A stretch of DNA of 64,000 nucleotides, from NCBI RefSeq assembly GCF_040436365.1, contig NZ_AP026369.1, forward strand, positions 372,001 through 436,000, read 5' to 3'. A program made the position numbers and the translations under genes. Source of the DNA: Hydrogenimonas sp. SS33. Its GTDB lineage: Bacteria > Campylobacterota > Campylobacteria > Campylobacterales > Hydrogenimonadaceae. The notes under the pieces are model-generated. The model saw only the letters and a program-made list of their open reading frames with translations, had not been told where the DNA came from and searched no databases. Shown here in pieces: positions 53,205-62,298 of the stretch (position 1 is its first letter; the number at the start of each line of letters is the position of its first letter).

Positions 53205-54779
53205 ATGAAAAGAGTGCCGACACTGCTACTACTCTGGCTCGCGACGATGGGGGCGCTCTGGGGCCAGACCATCAAAGTGGCCAGCTACAATGTGGAAAAC
53301 CTCTTCGACCTCAAAAAGAGCGGCTCGGAGTACACCGAGTACATCCCCTACACCGGGTACGGCTGGAACGAAAAGGCTTTTGCCGTCAAAATCCGCAACA
53401 TCTCGCGGGTCATCTGTGACCTCAGGCCCGACATCATCGGCCTGCAGGAGATCGAGAGCGACGAGGCGCTGCGGGCGTTGCAGCAGGGGGTGAAGCGGTG
53501 CGGCTGGCGCATGCCCTACCGGGCCATCGCCGACCGCAAGCCCACCGTGGTCAAAACCGCCCTCCTCTCCCGCTTTCCCATCCTCTCAAAAAGGGAGATC
53601 GACCCCGACGGGTCGCTGCATACGAGAGACATTCTGGAGGTGACGGTGGATGTGCAACGAAGGCCGCTGACGCTTTTTGTGAACCACTGGAAGTCGCGCA
53701 GCGGGCCGGAGAGCCGGCGGATCGTCAGCGCCAAAGCCCTGATAAAGCGCCTGGCGGCCTTGCCGAAGGGGAGCGACTACATTCTGCTGGGGGACTTCAA
53801 CAGCGATTGGCAAGAGTGGCGCACCCTTCCCGACTCGCCGCGGCTCAACGACACCCACGGCCTTACCGGCATCAACCATCTTCTCAAAACCATCCGTGAC
53901 GACAAGCCGGTGACGAAGCGGGGGATCGTTTGGCCCTACCACTACGATCTGTGGCTGGAGCTGCCGCCGCAGCGGCGCTGGTCCCACAACTTCTACGGCC
54001 ACAAAAACGCCCTGGACCATCTTCTGCTGCCCGCTTCGATGTTCGACGACAGGGGCATCAACTACAAAGACCGGTCGTTTCGCCGCTTCATGCCCTACTA
54101 TCTCTTCCAAAACGGCGCCATCTTCCGCTGGCAGATCGCCAAACACCGCCACGGCAGGCACTTAGACGCCGGCTACTCCGACCATCTGCCCATCTACGCC
54201 ACCTTCACAACGGCCCCTTATGTCCCGGCGGCCGCTTCCGCGCCGCGCGCCCGGAAGAAAGCTCCCGAAGGCACACCCGCTACACCGCTACACATCGCTG
54301 ACCTGTACAAAATGCCGCTTGGGTGGATGAACGGCGTCGTCGAGAATGCGGTGGTCATCTACAAAAAGGGGCGTGTCGCCATTCTTAAGGAGCCGGGAGG
54401 CCGGGCGATCCTGGTCTACCGCGATACGGGGGCCCTGCGGGAGGGGATGCGCTACAGAGTTGCCGTACGAAAGCTCTACGACTACCGGGGGCTTCGCGAA
54501 GTGACAAAACTCGATGTGCTTGAAAAACTGGGAAAAGCCGAAGTCGGGCCGCTGCTGCTCCATTCGCCGAAAGATTTGCGCGATTCGCGGTTCGTCAACG
54601 AAGTGGTGGCCGAAATTTCGGGTGTTTACAGAAGGGGGGTTCTCCATTACGGCGACGGCCAAAAGATACGCCTCTACTTCAAAGACCGGAAACGAAAGCC
54701 CCGCAACGGGGCGCGTCTCTCGCTCAAAAGGGTCCGCGTTTCCCTCTACCGCAACCGGCCGGAGCTGGTGGCGGAGTGA
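53205..54779 (+). CDS. secreted endonuclease/exonuclease/phosphatase-family protein
   Basis: 524 residues. Signal peptide (MKRVPTLLLLWLATMGALWG), then an EEP domain: KVASYNVENLFDLK, DIIGLQEIESDEAL (metal Glu), LFVNHWKSRSG, LLGDFNSDWQEW and AGYSDHLPIYATF. The C-terminal ~170 residues (after a Pro/Ala/Arg linker at ~345) form a separate beta-rich OB-like domain. Exported nuclease or phosphatase. Confidence 0.88.
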   Translation: MKRVPTLLLLWLATMGALWGQTIKVASYNVENLFDLKKSGSEYTEYIPYTGYGWNEKAFAVKIRNISRVICDLRPDIIGLQEIESDEALRALQQGVKRCGWRMPYRAIADRKPTVVKTALLSRFPILSKREIDPDGSLHTRDILEVTVDVQRRPLTLFVNHWKSRSGPESRRIVSAKALIKRLAALPKGSDYILLGDFNSDWQEWRTLPDSPRLNDTHGLTGINHLLKTIRDDKPVTKRGIVWPYHYDLWLELPPQRRWSHNFYGHKNALDHLLLPASMFDDRGINYKDRSFRRFMPYYLFQNGAIFRWQIAKHRHGRHLDAGYSDHLPIYATFTTAPYVPAAASAPRARKKAPEGTPATPLHIADLYKMPLGWMNGVVENAVVIYKKGRVAILKEPGGRAILVYRDTGALREGMRYRVAVRKLYDYRGLREVTKLDVLEKLGKAEVGPLLLHSPKDLRDSRFVNEVVAEISGVYRRGVLHYGDGQKIRLYFKDRKRKPRNGARLSLKRVRVSLYRNRPELVAE

Positions 54780-54820
54780 GGATTGCGATAAAATAGCGCA
54801 AACCGTTTCAAAGGCAACCC

Positions 54821-55588
54821 ATGGGCAGTGTAGAACTGAGTACGATATTTCTGGTGGCGCTTCTGGGAAGTTTCGGCCACTGTATCGGCATGTGCGGGGG
54901 GTTCGTTCTGGCCTATACTGCGGCGAAAGTGGATGCGCAATGGTCGAAAACCCACCAATTCATCGCCCACCTCCTCTATTCGCTTGGTCGGGTGACCAGC
55001 TACATGATCATCGGGGCGATCTTCGGGTATATGGGCCAGGTGGTCAGTTTCGACACGACCGCCAAGGGGCTGCTCTTTATCTTCGTGGGCATTCTGATGC
55101 TATTTATCGGCCTTTCGCTGATCGGCAAGATCAAGTTTCTCAACTCCATCGAATCCTCCATCGCCCAGAGCTCCTGGTTCGGGAAGCTTTTTCGGATGGT
55201 GATCCACTCCAAATCGCTGCCCAGCTTCTATTTCATGGGGATGCTCAACGGATTCATCCCCTGCGGGCTGGTCTACTTCTTCGCCACCGCCGCCATCGTC
55301 GCCGGGTCGGCTCTCAAAGGGGCCATCGTCATGGGGGTTTTCGGTATCGCGACGATTCCGGCGATGATGGGAGTAGGCATCTTCTCCTCCCTCATCAAGG
55401 GGTCGGCCAACCGACAGCTCGTCATCAAGATCGCCGCCGTGGTGGTGATGCTGTTTGGGCTTTTCACCAGCTATAAAGGGTATATGATGATCGTCAAACC
55501 CCAACTGGTTCACAAAAAGATGCAGAAGATGCACGAAGAGCTGAAGATTCTACCCGAAGTCAACGTCTCCGCTCAGGAGGCGAAGTAG
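54821..55588 (+). CDS. SafE/TauE-like or DsbD-2-type membrane protein (sulfite exporter family)
   Basis: 255 residues, six or so membrane segments. Motif FGHCIGMCGGFVLAYTA with its cysteine pair, and FMGMLNGFIPCGLVYFFATA are typical of the COG2836-type family linked to metal (often Cu) supply of cytochrome oxidase. Overlaps dgkA on the other strand by 16 bases. Confidence 0.85.
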   Translation: MGSVELSTIFLVALLGSFGHCIGMCGGFVLAYTAAKVDAQWSKTHQFIAHLLYSLGRVTSYMIIGAIFGYMGQVVSFDTTAKGLLFIFVGILMLFIGLSLIGKIKFLNSIESSIAQSSWFGKLFRMVIHSKSLPSFYFMGMLNGFIPCGLVYFFATAAIVAGSALKGAIVMGVFGIATIPAMMGVGIFSSLIKGSANRQLVIKIAAVVVMLFGLFTSYKGYMMIVKPQLVHKKMQKMHEELKILPEVNVSAQEAK

Positions 55589-55941
55589 ACCAGGTAGAGG
55601 GTGACGGCCCAGACGCCGCCGGTAAAGATGAGGGAAAAAAGGACCATCGTGGCGCCGGCATCCTTGGCGTGCTTGGCCAGAGGCCGGCGCTCCTGTGTTA
55701 CCAGGTCGACGACCCGTTCGATGGCGCTGTTGGCCAGTTCGGCGATAAGGACGGGAAAGAGGGAGAGCCCCAGGACCGCTTTGGCCCAGAAGGGCATGGA
55801 GAGGAAGATGAGCGTCACCCAGATCACTACGCTGCCGACCACTTCGATTTTGAAAGAGGTTTCGTTGTGCAGCACTTCCACAAACCCCTGCAGGGCATAG
55901 CGGGTGTTTTTGAAGAGGTGGTAGTCGGGCTGGTTTCTCAT
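55573..55941 (-). CDS. dgkA: diacylglycerol kinase
   Basis: 122 residues, three membrane helices. NTRYALQGFVEVLHNETSFK and ELANSAIERVVDLVTQERRP (catalytic Glu and the PRxxxAKD-like RPLAKHAKDAGATMVL) are complete. Recycles diacylglycerol. Overlaps the HD gene by four bases. Confidence 0.95.
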   Translation of the reverse strand: MRNQPDYHLFKNTRYALQGFVEVLHNETSFKIEVVGSVVIWVTLIFLSMPFWAKAVLGLSLFPVLIAELANSAIERVVDLVTQERRPLAKHAKDAGATMVLFSLIFTGGVWAVTLYLVYFAS

Positions 55942-56510
55942 GCCTGCTCTTTCAAGTAGCGGTTGTAGAGGGCAATGCGCTTTTCAAGGCGTTTGGCCAG
56001 GTAGGGGGAGGCCTCTCCCAGCATCTGCAGGATCATCTTTGCATTGTCCCGGATGGTCATGACCTTCTGCAGGCTCCACTCCGACGAGGGGGGCAGCATA
56101 CTGCTGATGCGGTCGGCCAGCTTCGCCATGGCGATCTCTCTGGGCTGTTCGAGAATCCTCAGCAACGAGTCGCGCAGCTGCTCCTCTTTGGGGAGGGCTT
56201 CGTTCTTGCTCATGGCCGCGACCCCGTCGGCGACCGTTTTGCCGAAATCCTTCCTGATCGACTTGAGCGTCACATCGCTCTTTTCCACCACATCATGCAA
56301 AAGGGCGACGACGGCGGCCAGGTCGACGTCGAAGTTTTCTCCCGCCGCCTGGGCGGCGAGGACCTCGTAGGAGGCGGCTACGGGATGAGTGACGTAGGGA
56401 TCACCGAATTTGGTCACCTGCCCGTGGTGGGCCCAGGCGGCGAGCCGCAACGCTTTGTGATAGAGGTCGGTATTTGGTATCATTGCCTCACTTTGAGTTT
56501 CTGTTTCCAT
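55938..56510 (-). CDS. HD-domain hydrolase, RelA/SpoT hydrolase-like
   Basis: 190 residues. WAHHGQVTKFGDPYVTHPVA (first His), VALLHDVVEKSDV (HD pair) and AKLADRISSMLPPSS match the (p)ppGpp-hydrolase-type HD family (MESH1-like), although no synthetase domain is present. ATG 56510 gives a normal N-terminus. Family C repeat fragments lie right at and before the start. Confidence 0.83.
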   Translation of the reverse strand: METETQSEAMIPNTDLYHKALRLAAWAHHGQVTKFGDPYVTHPVAASYEVLAAQAAGENFDVDLAAVVALLHDVVEKSDVTLKSIRKDFGKTVADGVAAMSKNEALPKEEQLRDSLLRILEQPREIAMAKLADRISSMLPPSSEWSLQKVMTIRDNAKMILQMLGEASPYLAKRLEKRIALYNRYLKEQA

Positions 56511-56682
56511 GACGTGACGCAACGGCGCCACGTTTTCTCGAAACGTATGATTTTTAACCGACGTTACGCAAATGGCGTAACGTCCTCTCGAAATCTTCGA
56601 TTTCGAAGCTTTAGGGGGGTGCAGGGGACACCCTGTGTCCCCGCCAAACCGTGGGCTTTGCTCATGGTTTGCGTAACATCAG
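56511..56682. repeat. TIR repeat family C, partial plus inverted full copy
   Basis: 56511-56545 carries GACGTGACGC-AACG-GCGCCACG and TTTTCTCGAAAC, a degenerate end like that at 4.6 kb. 56559-56682 is a full copy, inverse to 41161-41293: CGACGTTACGC-AAATG-GCGTAACGTC, CTCTCGAAATCTTCGATTTC, GGGGGGTGCAGGGGACACCC, ..., TTTGCGTAACATCAG. No gene is seen in this 210-base gap. Confidence 0.7.
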
Positions 56683-56723
56683 CTATAAATCGAAGTGTGA
56701 ATTTTACCAAAAAAGGCATAAAA

Positions 56724-57506
56724 GTGTTGAAACGACTTCTACCGGCGGTACGCGAAGCGGGAAGGCTCTTCGAAGAGGGGTTCCATGCCGCCAAAACGGT
56801 CCGTCACAAAGGGACGGTGGACCTGGTGACCCAATATGACGTGGCCGTGGAGAAGCTTCTGAAAGAGCGCATCGCGGAGACCCTGCCCGGCTTCACCGTC
56901 GTCGGCGAAGAGGAGGATGACGAATCGATGCGCCCCGACAGGGCGGTCTACATCGACCCCATCGACGGGACGACCAACTTCGTCCACAAAATCCCCTACT
57001 GCGCCATCTCCGTCGGGGTATGGAAACATGGCGAGCCCGTCGCCGCGGTGGTCTACAACCCGATTCTCAACGAACTCTTCACCGCCGAAAAAGGGGGCGG
57101 TGCCTTCTGCAACGGCCGACCCGTCCATGTCTCCGACCAGAGCGGGTTGCAGCAGTCGCTTTTGGCCACCGGTTTTCCTTACACCAAAGTGGAGATGGGC
57201 CGCGACTACCGCTGGGTCCTCGAAAGCCTCGCCAATCTGCTTCCCCATACCCAGGACATCCGCCGCCTGGGGGCCGCCTCGGTGGACCTGTGTTATGTGG
57301 CCAACGGCATTTTCGACGGTTTTTACGAATGCAACCTCAAACCCTGGGACGTGGCGGCGGGCATACTGCTGGTGCGTGAGGCGGGCGGCAGGGTCAGCGA
57401 CCACAAAGGGGGCGATTACCGCCTGGGTGACCCGGTCATCGTGGCGACCAACGGCAAAAACCACGACGCCATTATCGAGAAACTGGCCGACTACAAGGAG
57501 GTGTGA
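56724..57506 (+). CDS. suhB: inositol-1-monophosphatase family protein
   Basis: 260 residues. VGEEEDD (metal Glu), YIDPIDGTTNFVHKIPYCAI and LKPWDVAAGILLVREAGGRV are the three IMPase/FBPase signature blocks. GTG 56724 stands seven bases after AAAGG; an upstream frame would read through the repeats. May dephosphorylate inositol, sugar or nucleotide monophosphates. Confidence 0.9.
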   Translation: MLKRLLPAVREAGRLFEEGFHAAKTVRHKGTVDLVTQYDVAVEKLLKERIAETLPGFTVVGEEEDDESMRPDRAVYIDPIDGTTNFVHKIPYCAISVGVWKHGEPVAAVVYNPILNELFTAEKGGGAFCNGRPVHVSDQSGLQQSLLATGFPYTKVEMGRDYRWVLESLANLLPHTQDIRRLGAASVDLCYVANGIFDGFYECNLKPWDVAAGILLVREAGGRVSDHKGGDYRLGDPVIVATNGKNHDAIIEKLADYKEV

Positions 57507-58039
57507 TGCGACGGCTCGACCCTTCCCGGACCCGGATGCTGACCCATCTCGTTTCACCCCACTACCCTTCTCAGCAGATCCTCCATCTCAGCGACGCCAC
57601 GACCGACATTCACGAAACCCTCTTCGCCTTCACAAGGGAGAAAGGGTTCGAATACGACCTCAAAGCCGTGGCGTGCGATGTGGAGGCTTTCGCCGCTCTG
57701 GAGGAAAATCATGAGGGATTTCGTCTCGAAACCCTCGACCTGGAACGCCGCCAGTACAACAAGCACGGAAAGAAGTACGACAACATCTATGTCACCCTCT
57801 CGCCGGCGCTGCTGACGGAGGATCTGGAGACGATGCTCAAAAAGTTTTACCGCATCATGAAAAACGGGGCCATACTGGCCTTCGTCGTCGAAAAGGAGGC
57901 GGGGTTGACGCCCCTGCTGACCCAAAAGCTCGAAGAGGGGTACTTTGTGGCCATCAACCCCATCGATATTTTCGACGACTACGATGTCGTCACCTGTAAG
58001 AAGCTCCATGGATGGGGCGCCTACCAGGTGGGATTTTAA
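57506..58039 (+). CDS. conserved hypothetical protein
   Basis: 177 residues, no signal or membrane part. NKHGKKYDNIYVTLSPALLT followed by YRIMKNGAILAFVVEKEAGL resembles the second half of a methyltransferase fold, but the SAM glycine loop is replaced by LSDATTDIHET. A degenerate methyltransferase is possible. ATG 57506 overlaps the suhB stop and follows AAGGAGG. Confidence 0.65.
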   Translation: MRRLDPSRTRMLTHLVSPHYPSQQILHLSDATTDIHETLFAFTREKGFEYDLKAVACDVEAFAALEENHEGFRLETLDLERRQYNKHGKKYDNIYVTLSPALLTEDLETMLKKFYRIMKNGAILAFVVEKEAGLTPLLTQKLEEGYFVAINPIDIFDDYDVVTCKKLHGWGAYQVGF

Positions 58040-58050
58040 GGAGGTTGACA

Positions 58051-58320
58051 ATGGAAGAGAGACGATACACGGTCGACGAAGCGATCGGGCTTTACGAAGA
58101 GGAGCGCTACGAAGAGGCGATGAAAGCCTTTCGTCAGCACCGCAAGGATATGCGGGCCCGGTACTATATCGGGATGATGTACTTCGAAGGATTCGGCGTG
58201 GAGCAGGATGTGGAAGAGGCGAAGCGGTGGTTCAAAAAGGCCTCCCGTCAGGGAAGCCTCGACGCGGAGTATATGTACCTCTGCTGCGAAGGGAATACCT
58301 CCAGTTGCTGCAAAGGCTAA
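58051..58320 (+). CDS. Sel1-like repeat protein
   Basis: 89 residues. MRARYYIGMMYFEGFGVEQD, VEEAKRWFKKASRQGSLDAE is one complete Sel1/TPR-like repeat with a partial one before it. Ends in a Cys-rich tail (CCEGNTSSCCKG), as in Helicobacter Hcp-type proteins, but no signal peptide. ATG 58051 follows AAGGAGG. Confidence 0.78.
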   Translation: MEERRYTVDEAIGLYEEERYEEAMKAFRQHRKDMRARYYIGMMYFEGFGVEQDVEEAKRWFKKASRQGSLDAEYMYLCCEGNTSSCCKG

Positions 58321-58332
58321 AGGGCACCTCTA

Positions 58333-58530
58333 ATACCAAACCCTAACAAGACATTGGGTTCGTGTGTTTGGATAGCGTTGCGATTTGAGCGGCCTCTTGC
58401 CGTCAAGAAAACCGCGCGTGCCCGTAGGGTGCCGCAGGCATTAGCGGTTTTTAGGCAAGAGGCCGCGTCCCGAAGGGCAAATCGCACTCCCGCGTGCCAA
58501 ACGCACGAACCCAATGTTGTCTTTTGATAT
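58333..58530. repeat. palindromic repeat family D, third copy (inverted)
   Basis: ATACCAAACC at the left end and GATAT at the right. The interior runs the reverse of 43443-43662: GTTGCGATTTGAGCGGCCTC, TTGCCGTCAAGAAAACCGCG, GGGTGCCGCAGGCATTAGCG, TTTTTAGGCAAGAGGCCGCG, GGGCAAATCGCAC. Fills the gap between convergent genes. Confidence 0.8.
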
Positions 58531-58540
58531 AAAGGCCCCT

Positions 58541-59041
58541 TTACAGCGCAAAATAGCCGGGCACCATCGCCTTGAGCTTTTCGTAGACTCTCTGAAAATC
58601 AGTGCTGTAGACCCGGGCGTGGCCGATGGTCGTGATGAAGTTGGTGTCACGGGGGAAGCGGGGCACGAGATGAAGGTGGATATGCTCGGCGATTCCGGCT
58701 CCCGCGGCAGCGCCCAGGTTCATACCCAGGTTGACCCCTTCGGCGCCGAAGCCCTCTTTGAGCATGGCGACCCCCCGCTGCGCCAGGGCGCTGATGCGCA
58801 GCCAGACAGCGCTGTCGAGGGTTTCGAGGGCGTCGGTATGGGTATGGGGGATGATCATGAAGTGGCCCGGGGTGTAGGGGTAGCGGTTCATGACAACAAA
58901 GCAGCTTTCGTCGCGGTAGAGCACATGGTGTTTGTCGTCCAGTTCGGGGTGGGCGCTGATATGGCAGAAGACACACCCCTCGATCTTCTCTTCGTTGGTG
59001 ATGTAGGCGGTGCGCCAGGGGGCGTAGAGATAATCCATCAT
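58541..59041 (-). CDS. HIT-family nucleotide hydrolase/phosphorylase
   Basis: 166 residues. The active site is GIAEHIHLHLVPRFPRDTNF (His triad HIHLH). CVFCHISAHPELDDKHHVLY carries a Cys pair that with a His may bind zinc, as in FHIT/AP4A-phosphorylase-like members. Overlaps the TRAP dctM gene by four bases. Confidence 0.92.
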   Translation of the reverse strand: MMDYLYAPWRTAYITNEEKIEGCVFCHISAHPELDDKHHVLYRDESCFVVMNRYPYTPGHFMIIPHTHTDALETLDSAVWLRISALAQRGVAMLKEGFGAEGVNLGMNLGAAAGAGIAEHIHLHLVPRFPRDTNFITTIGHARVYSTDFQRVYEKLKAMVPGYFAL

Positions 59042-60333
59042 TTAATCCAGTAGATGATTTGGGGCCACGCCATGACGATGGCCAGGGCCGTCAGCTGCAA
59101 CAGGATGAAGGGGACGACCCCTTTGTAGATCTGCTGCGTCGTCACCTTGTCGCCCGCCGCCCCTTTGAGGTAAAAAAGCGCGAAACCAAACGGCGGCGTG
59201 AGGAAGGAGGCCTGCAGGTTCATGGCGATGAGAATGGCGAACCAGATGGGGTCGATGCCGAAGGTCGAGGCGATGGGCACGAGGATCGGCACGACGATGA
59301 AGGCGATTTCGATGAAATCGACGAAGAAGCCGAGCAGAAAGATGACCGCCATCGTCACCAGGATGAAGGTCCACTTGCTTCCCAGGTCTTCGGTGAAGAA
59401 GGCGTGGACGAAATCGCCGCCGTCGAAGGCGTTGAAGACGAGGCTGAAGGCGGTGGCGCCGATGAGGATCATGAAGATCATGGCGCTGAGCTTGACGGTT
59501 TCGACGGCGGCGTAGCGGAGGATGCCCCAGGAGAATGTGCCCCTCAGCATCGTCAGCACGATGGCGCCCACGACACCCACCGCCGCCGATTCGGTGGGGC
59601 TGGCGATGCCGGCGAAGATGGAGCCCAGCACCGCCACGATGAGCAGCATCGGCGGCAGAATCGCCTTGAGGGCTTTGAGCAGCAGCACTTTATAAGGCAT
59701 GTTCTCCCTCTCCATCGCCGGCGCGACGTCGGGCTTGAGCCACGAAAGCACGAGAATGTAGAGGATGTAGAGCCCCGTCAGCACCAAACCCGGCACGACG
59801 GCGGCTTTGAAGAGGTCCCCGACGCTGACGTACATGACGTCGCCAAGCACGATGAGCACCACCGAGGGGGGAATGAGCTGCCCCAGGGTCCCGCTGGCGA
59901 CGATGGTGCCGCAGGCGAGTTCGGGCCGGTAGCGGTGCTTGAGCATGATGGGCAGGGTGATGAGCCCCATCATGACGACGCTGGCGCCCACGATGCCGGT
60001 GCTGGCGGCGAGGATCGCTCCCACAAGGACGGTGGAGATGGCCAGGCCGCCGCGCACGGGGCCGAAGAGCCGCCCCATCGACTCCAACAGGTCCTCCGCC
60101 ATTTTGGATTTCTCCAGTACCAGGCCCATGAAGATGAAGAGGGGCACCGCCATGAGAGTGAAGTTCTGCATGATGCCGTAGATGCGAAAAGGGAGCAGCT
60201 CGAAGACCTGCAGCCCCACATCCCAGGGAAAGAGCAGCGCGAAGAGGATGGCCACCCCGCCGAAGGCGAACGCCACGGGAATGCCCAGCAGCAGAAAGAC
60301 CAGGGCCGCCAGGAACATCAGCATACCGATCAT
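59038..60333 (-). CDS. TRAP transporter large permease, DctM type
   Basis: 431 residues with 12 or more membrane segments. Motifs are TGIVGASVVMMGLITLPIML, GTLGQLIPPSVVLIVLGDVM, and a C-terminal FLTPPFGFALFYLKGAAGDK. Starts at ATG 60333 after AAGGAGC, overlapping the dctQ stop. Energised by ion gradient; needs a DctP binding protein. Confidence 0.93.
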   Translation of the reverse strand: MIGMLMFLAALVFLLLGIPVAFAFGGVAILFALLFPWDVGLQVFELLPFRIYGIMQNFTLMAVPLFIFMGLVLEKSKMAEDLLESMGRLFGPVRGGLAISTVLVGAILAASTGIVGASVVMMGLITLPIMLKHRYRPELACGTIVASGTLGQLIPPSVVLIVLGDVMYVSVGDLFKAAVVPGLVLTGLYILYILVLSWLKPDVAPAMERENMPYKVLLLKALKAILPPMLLIVAVLGSIFAGIASPTESAAVGVVGAIVLTMLRGTFSWGILRYAAVETVKLSAMIFMILIGATAFSLVFNAFDGGDFVHAFFTEDLGSKWTFILVTMAVIFLLGFFVDFIEIAFIVVPILVPIASTFGIDPIWFAILIAMNLQASFLTPPFGFALFYLKGAAGDKVTTQQIYKGVVPFILLQLTALAIVMAWPQIIYWIK

Positions 60334-60851
60334 CGCAGCTCCTTCAGCCGGTAGAGGGATTTGACCGTTTCGCTGACTGCTTGCAGTATCAGCAGCACGA
60401 AGGCGACGATGACGAACGATTTGATGATGTAGCGGCAGCAAAGCCCGCCCGGGTCGGGGCTCCCTTCATGCTGCAGGTAGCTCTGAAGCACGAAATCCCA
60501 ACTGTACCAGACCACCAACAGCCCCAGGGGAATGACGAAAAAGAGCATCGAAACGATCTTCACCAACTCCTGAAACCGGGGGGAGAAGCGGGTGTAGAGA
60601 ATGTCCACCCGCACATGCTTGTCGTGTTTGAGGGCGTAGGAGAGGCCCATTAGAAAGAGGATGTCGAAAAGGTGCCACTCCAGCTCCTGCAGCGCTACCG
60701 AGCCTTCGTGGAAGATGTAGCGCATGGAGGCGTCGTAGACGATCAGCAGCGCCAGGGCGATCGAAGCGAACGCCCCGACGGCACCGGCCCATTTGCTCAG
60801 TTCGTCGATCCAGTAGGAGAGTTTGAGAGTTACGGATGATCTGTCATGCAT
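60330..60851 (-). CDS. TRAP transporter small permease, DctQ type
   Basis: 173 residues from ATG 60851 (nine bases after AAGGAG; ATG 60857 is also in frame but only three bases away). Four membrane segments; DASMRYIFHEGSVALQELEW, HLFDILFLMGLSYALKHDKH and VRVDILYTRFS are the conserved DctQ signature. No DctP gene is in the window: upstream is murF, so the binding protein must lie elsewhere. Confidence 0.9.
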   Translation of the reverse strand: MHDRSSVTLKLSYWIDELSKWAGAVGAFASIALALLIVYDASMRYIFHEGSVALQELEWHLFDILFLMGLSYALKHDKHVRVDILYTRFSPRFQELVKIVSMLFFVIPLGLLVVWYSWDFVLQSYLQHEGSPDPGGLCCRYIIKSFVIVAFVLLILQAVSETVKSLYRLKELR

Positions 60852-60864
60852 TGTCATCAACTCC

Positions 60865-62298
60865 TTAAACAAAGTTCGGCGCGTCGTTGGCGAAGAGGAT
60901 CAGGTCGCCTGGGCGTGTCAGTTCGGCGAGGGTTTCCTGCATTTTCGATTTGTCTTCCAGGATATGGAGTTTTTCGGGCTTGACAACCTCCTGGAAAATG
61001 GCGCGGTTGAGGTTGCCCGTGACGATGACCAGGTCGAAGATTTCGTCGGCTTTTTCGGCGATCTGCCGGTTGAGGGAGAGGTCCGCCTCCACCAGGCCGG
61101 GGGTGATGAGCACTTTGCGCCCCGGATGTTGCCTTGCCAGTTCGAAGGAGGCGAGCATGCCCTCGATGTTGCCGTTGAAACTGTCGTCGAGGATGATCTT
61201 CCCGCCCGCGTCGATTCGCTGGAGGCGGTGTTCGACACCTTTGAGCGATCGGGCGTACTCCGCCCCTTTTTTGTAGGGGATGCCGAGTGCCTTGGCCACA
61301 TGGAGCGCCGCGGTGACGTTGACGGCGTTGAAGGCGCCCAGAATCGGAATGTGGATGTGAAGAGGCCCGCCGGGGAGTGTCAGGTCGAAGTCGACCCCCT
61401 CCAGGGTGGCGCGGATATTTTGGATCTCGTCGCCGAAAAGGGTCACCTTCTCATTGGGTTTGACATGGGCGGAGGTGTGGACCCAGGCGTGGCGCAGGCG
61501 GTCGCTCTGCAAAATCTCCATTTTGGTATTGCGCACGTTTTCCAGGGTTTTGAAATACTCGATATGCTGGGGGCCGATGACGCCGACGACGGCGTAGTGG
61601 GGCTGGACGAAGCGGGTGATTTCTGCGATATCCCCGGGGCCTCTTGCTCCCATCTCCACGACATAGACTTCTGTATCATCTGGCAGCGACTCGTTGATAT
61701 CTTTCATGACGCCCGCCAGGGTGTTGACGCTGCGGGGGGTGGCGTAGACCCTCTTTTCGTGGCCGACGATCTGGGCGATGAAGTTTTTGATGCTGGTCTT
61801 TCCGTAGCTGGCCGTCACACCGACGACGATGAGGTTTGGCATCTTGCCGAGTTTGCGTTTGGCCTGGACCTTGAAGCCGTGGAAGAGGATCTTTTCAATA
61901 AAGTGCGAACCCACCGCCGCGACGGTCAGGGGAAGGATGACGCCGAAAACCTGGCAGGCCTCTTTGGCCAGGCAGAGCAGATCCTGAAAGAGCGTCAATG
62001 CCACCAGAAGGGCGAAGAAGCGTTTGACGCGGCCGGTGAAGACGAGCTTCTTGTCGATCTTCTTCCACCAGAGCCACAGGGAAGGCAGGTAGGCGAAGTA
62101 GAAGTAGATCCAGTAGTAGATGCCGGTGAAATAGTAAGCAAACAGCGGGATGAAGAAGTAGATGAGATGCCAGACCCACCTTGTATGGTGCAGCACCACC
62201 CGTTCGATTTTGTAGGAGAACCACTGCATGTTGGTGATGAAGTAAAAGCCCAGGGCCAGAACCAGCAGAATGTGGGATATCAGTTGAAACCAGATCAT
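60865..62298 (-). CDS. murF: UDP-N-acetylmuramoyl-tripeptide-D-alanyl-D-alanine ligase, Campylobacterota form
   Basis: 477 residues. Unusual for MurF, the first ~140 residues hold several membrane helices (ISHILLVLALGFYFITNMQW, HLIYFFIPLFAYYFTGIYYW). Then the ATP loop VGVTASYGKTSIKNFIAQIV, VEMGARGPGDIAEIT and ILDDSFNGNIEGMLASFEL match MurF. This membrane-anchored form is usual in Campylobacterota. Overlaps the acylphosphatase gene. Confidence 0.92.
   Translation of the reverse strand: MIWFQLISHILLVLALGFYFITNMQWFSYKIERVVLHHTRWVWHLIYFFIPLFAYYFTGIYYWIYFYFAYLPSLWLWWKKIDKKLVFTGRVKRFFALLVALTLFQDLLCLAKEACQVFGVILPLTVAAVGSHFIEKILFHGFKVQAKRKLGKMPNLIVVGVTASYGKTSIKNFIAQIVGHEKRVYATPRSVNTLAGVMKDINESLPDDTEVYVVEMGARGPGDIAEITRFVQPHYAVVGVIGPQHIEYFKTLENVRNTKMEILQSDRLRHAWVHTSAHVKPNEKVTLFGDEIQNIRATLEGVDFDLTLPGGPLHIHIPILGAFNAVNVTAALHVAKALGIPYKKGAEYARSLKGVEHRLQRIDAGGKIILDDSFNGNIEGMLASFELARQHPGRKVLITPGLVEADLSLNRQIAEKADEIFDLVIVTGNLNRAIFQEVVKPEKLHILEDKSKMQETLAELTRPGDLILFANDAPNFV

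Noticed and set aside
54781-54820. Extra small gene between the exonuclease-phosphatase and SafE-like genes
   Set aside because: Only 40 bases; it holds just an A/T-rich stretch and the ribosome-site region of the next gene.
59059-60354. 431-codon open frame on the plus strand, very rich in Asp, Glu and His
   Set aside because: Antisense of the hydrophobic dctM gene; such compositions are the usual mirror of membrane proteins.
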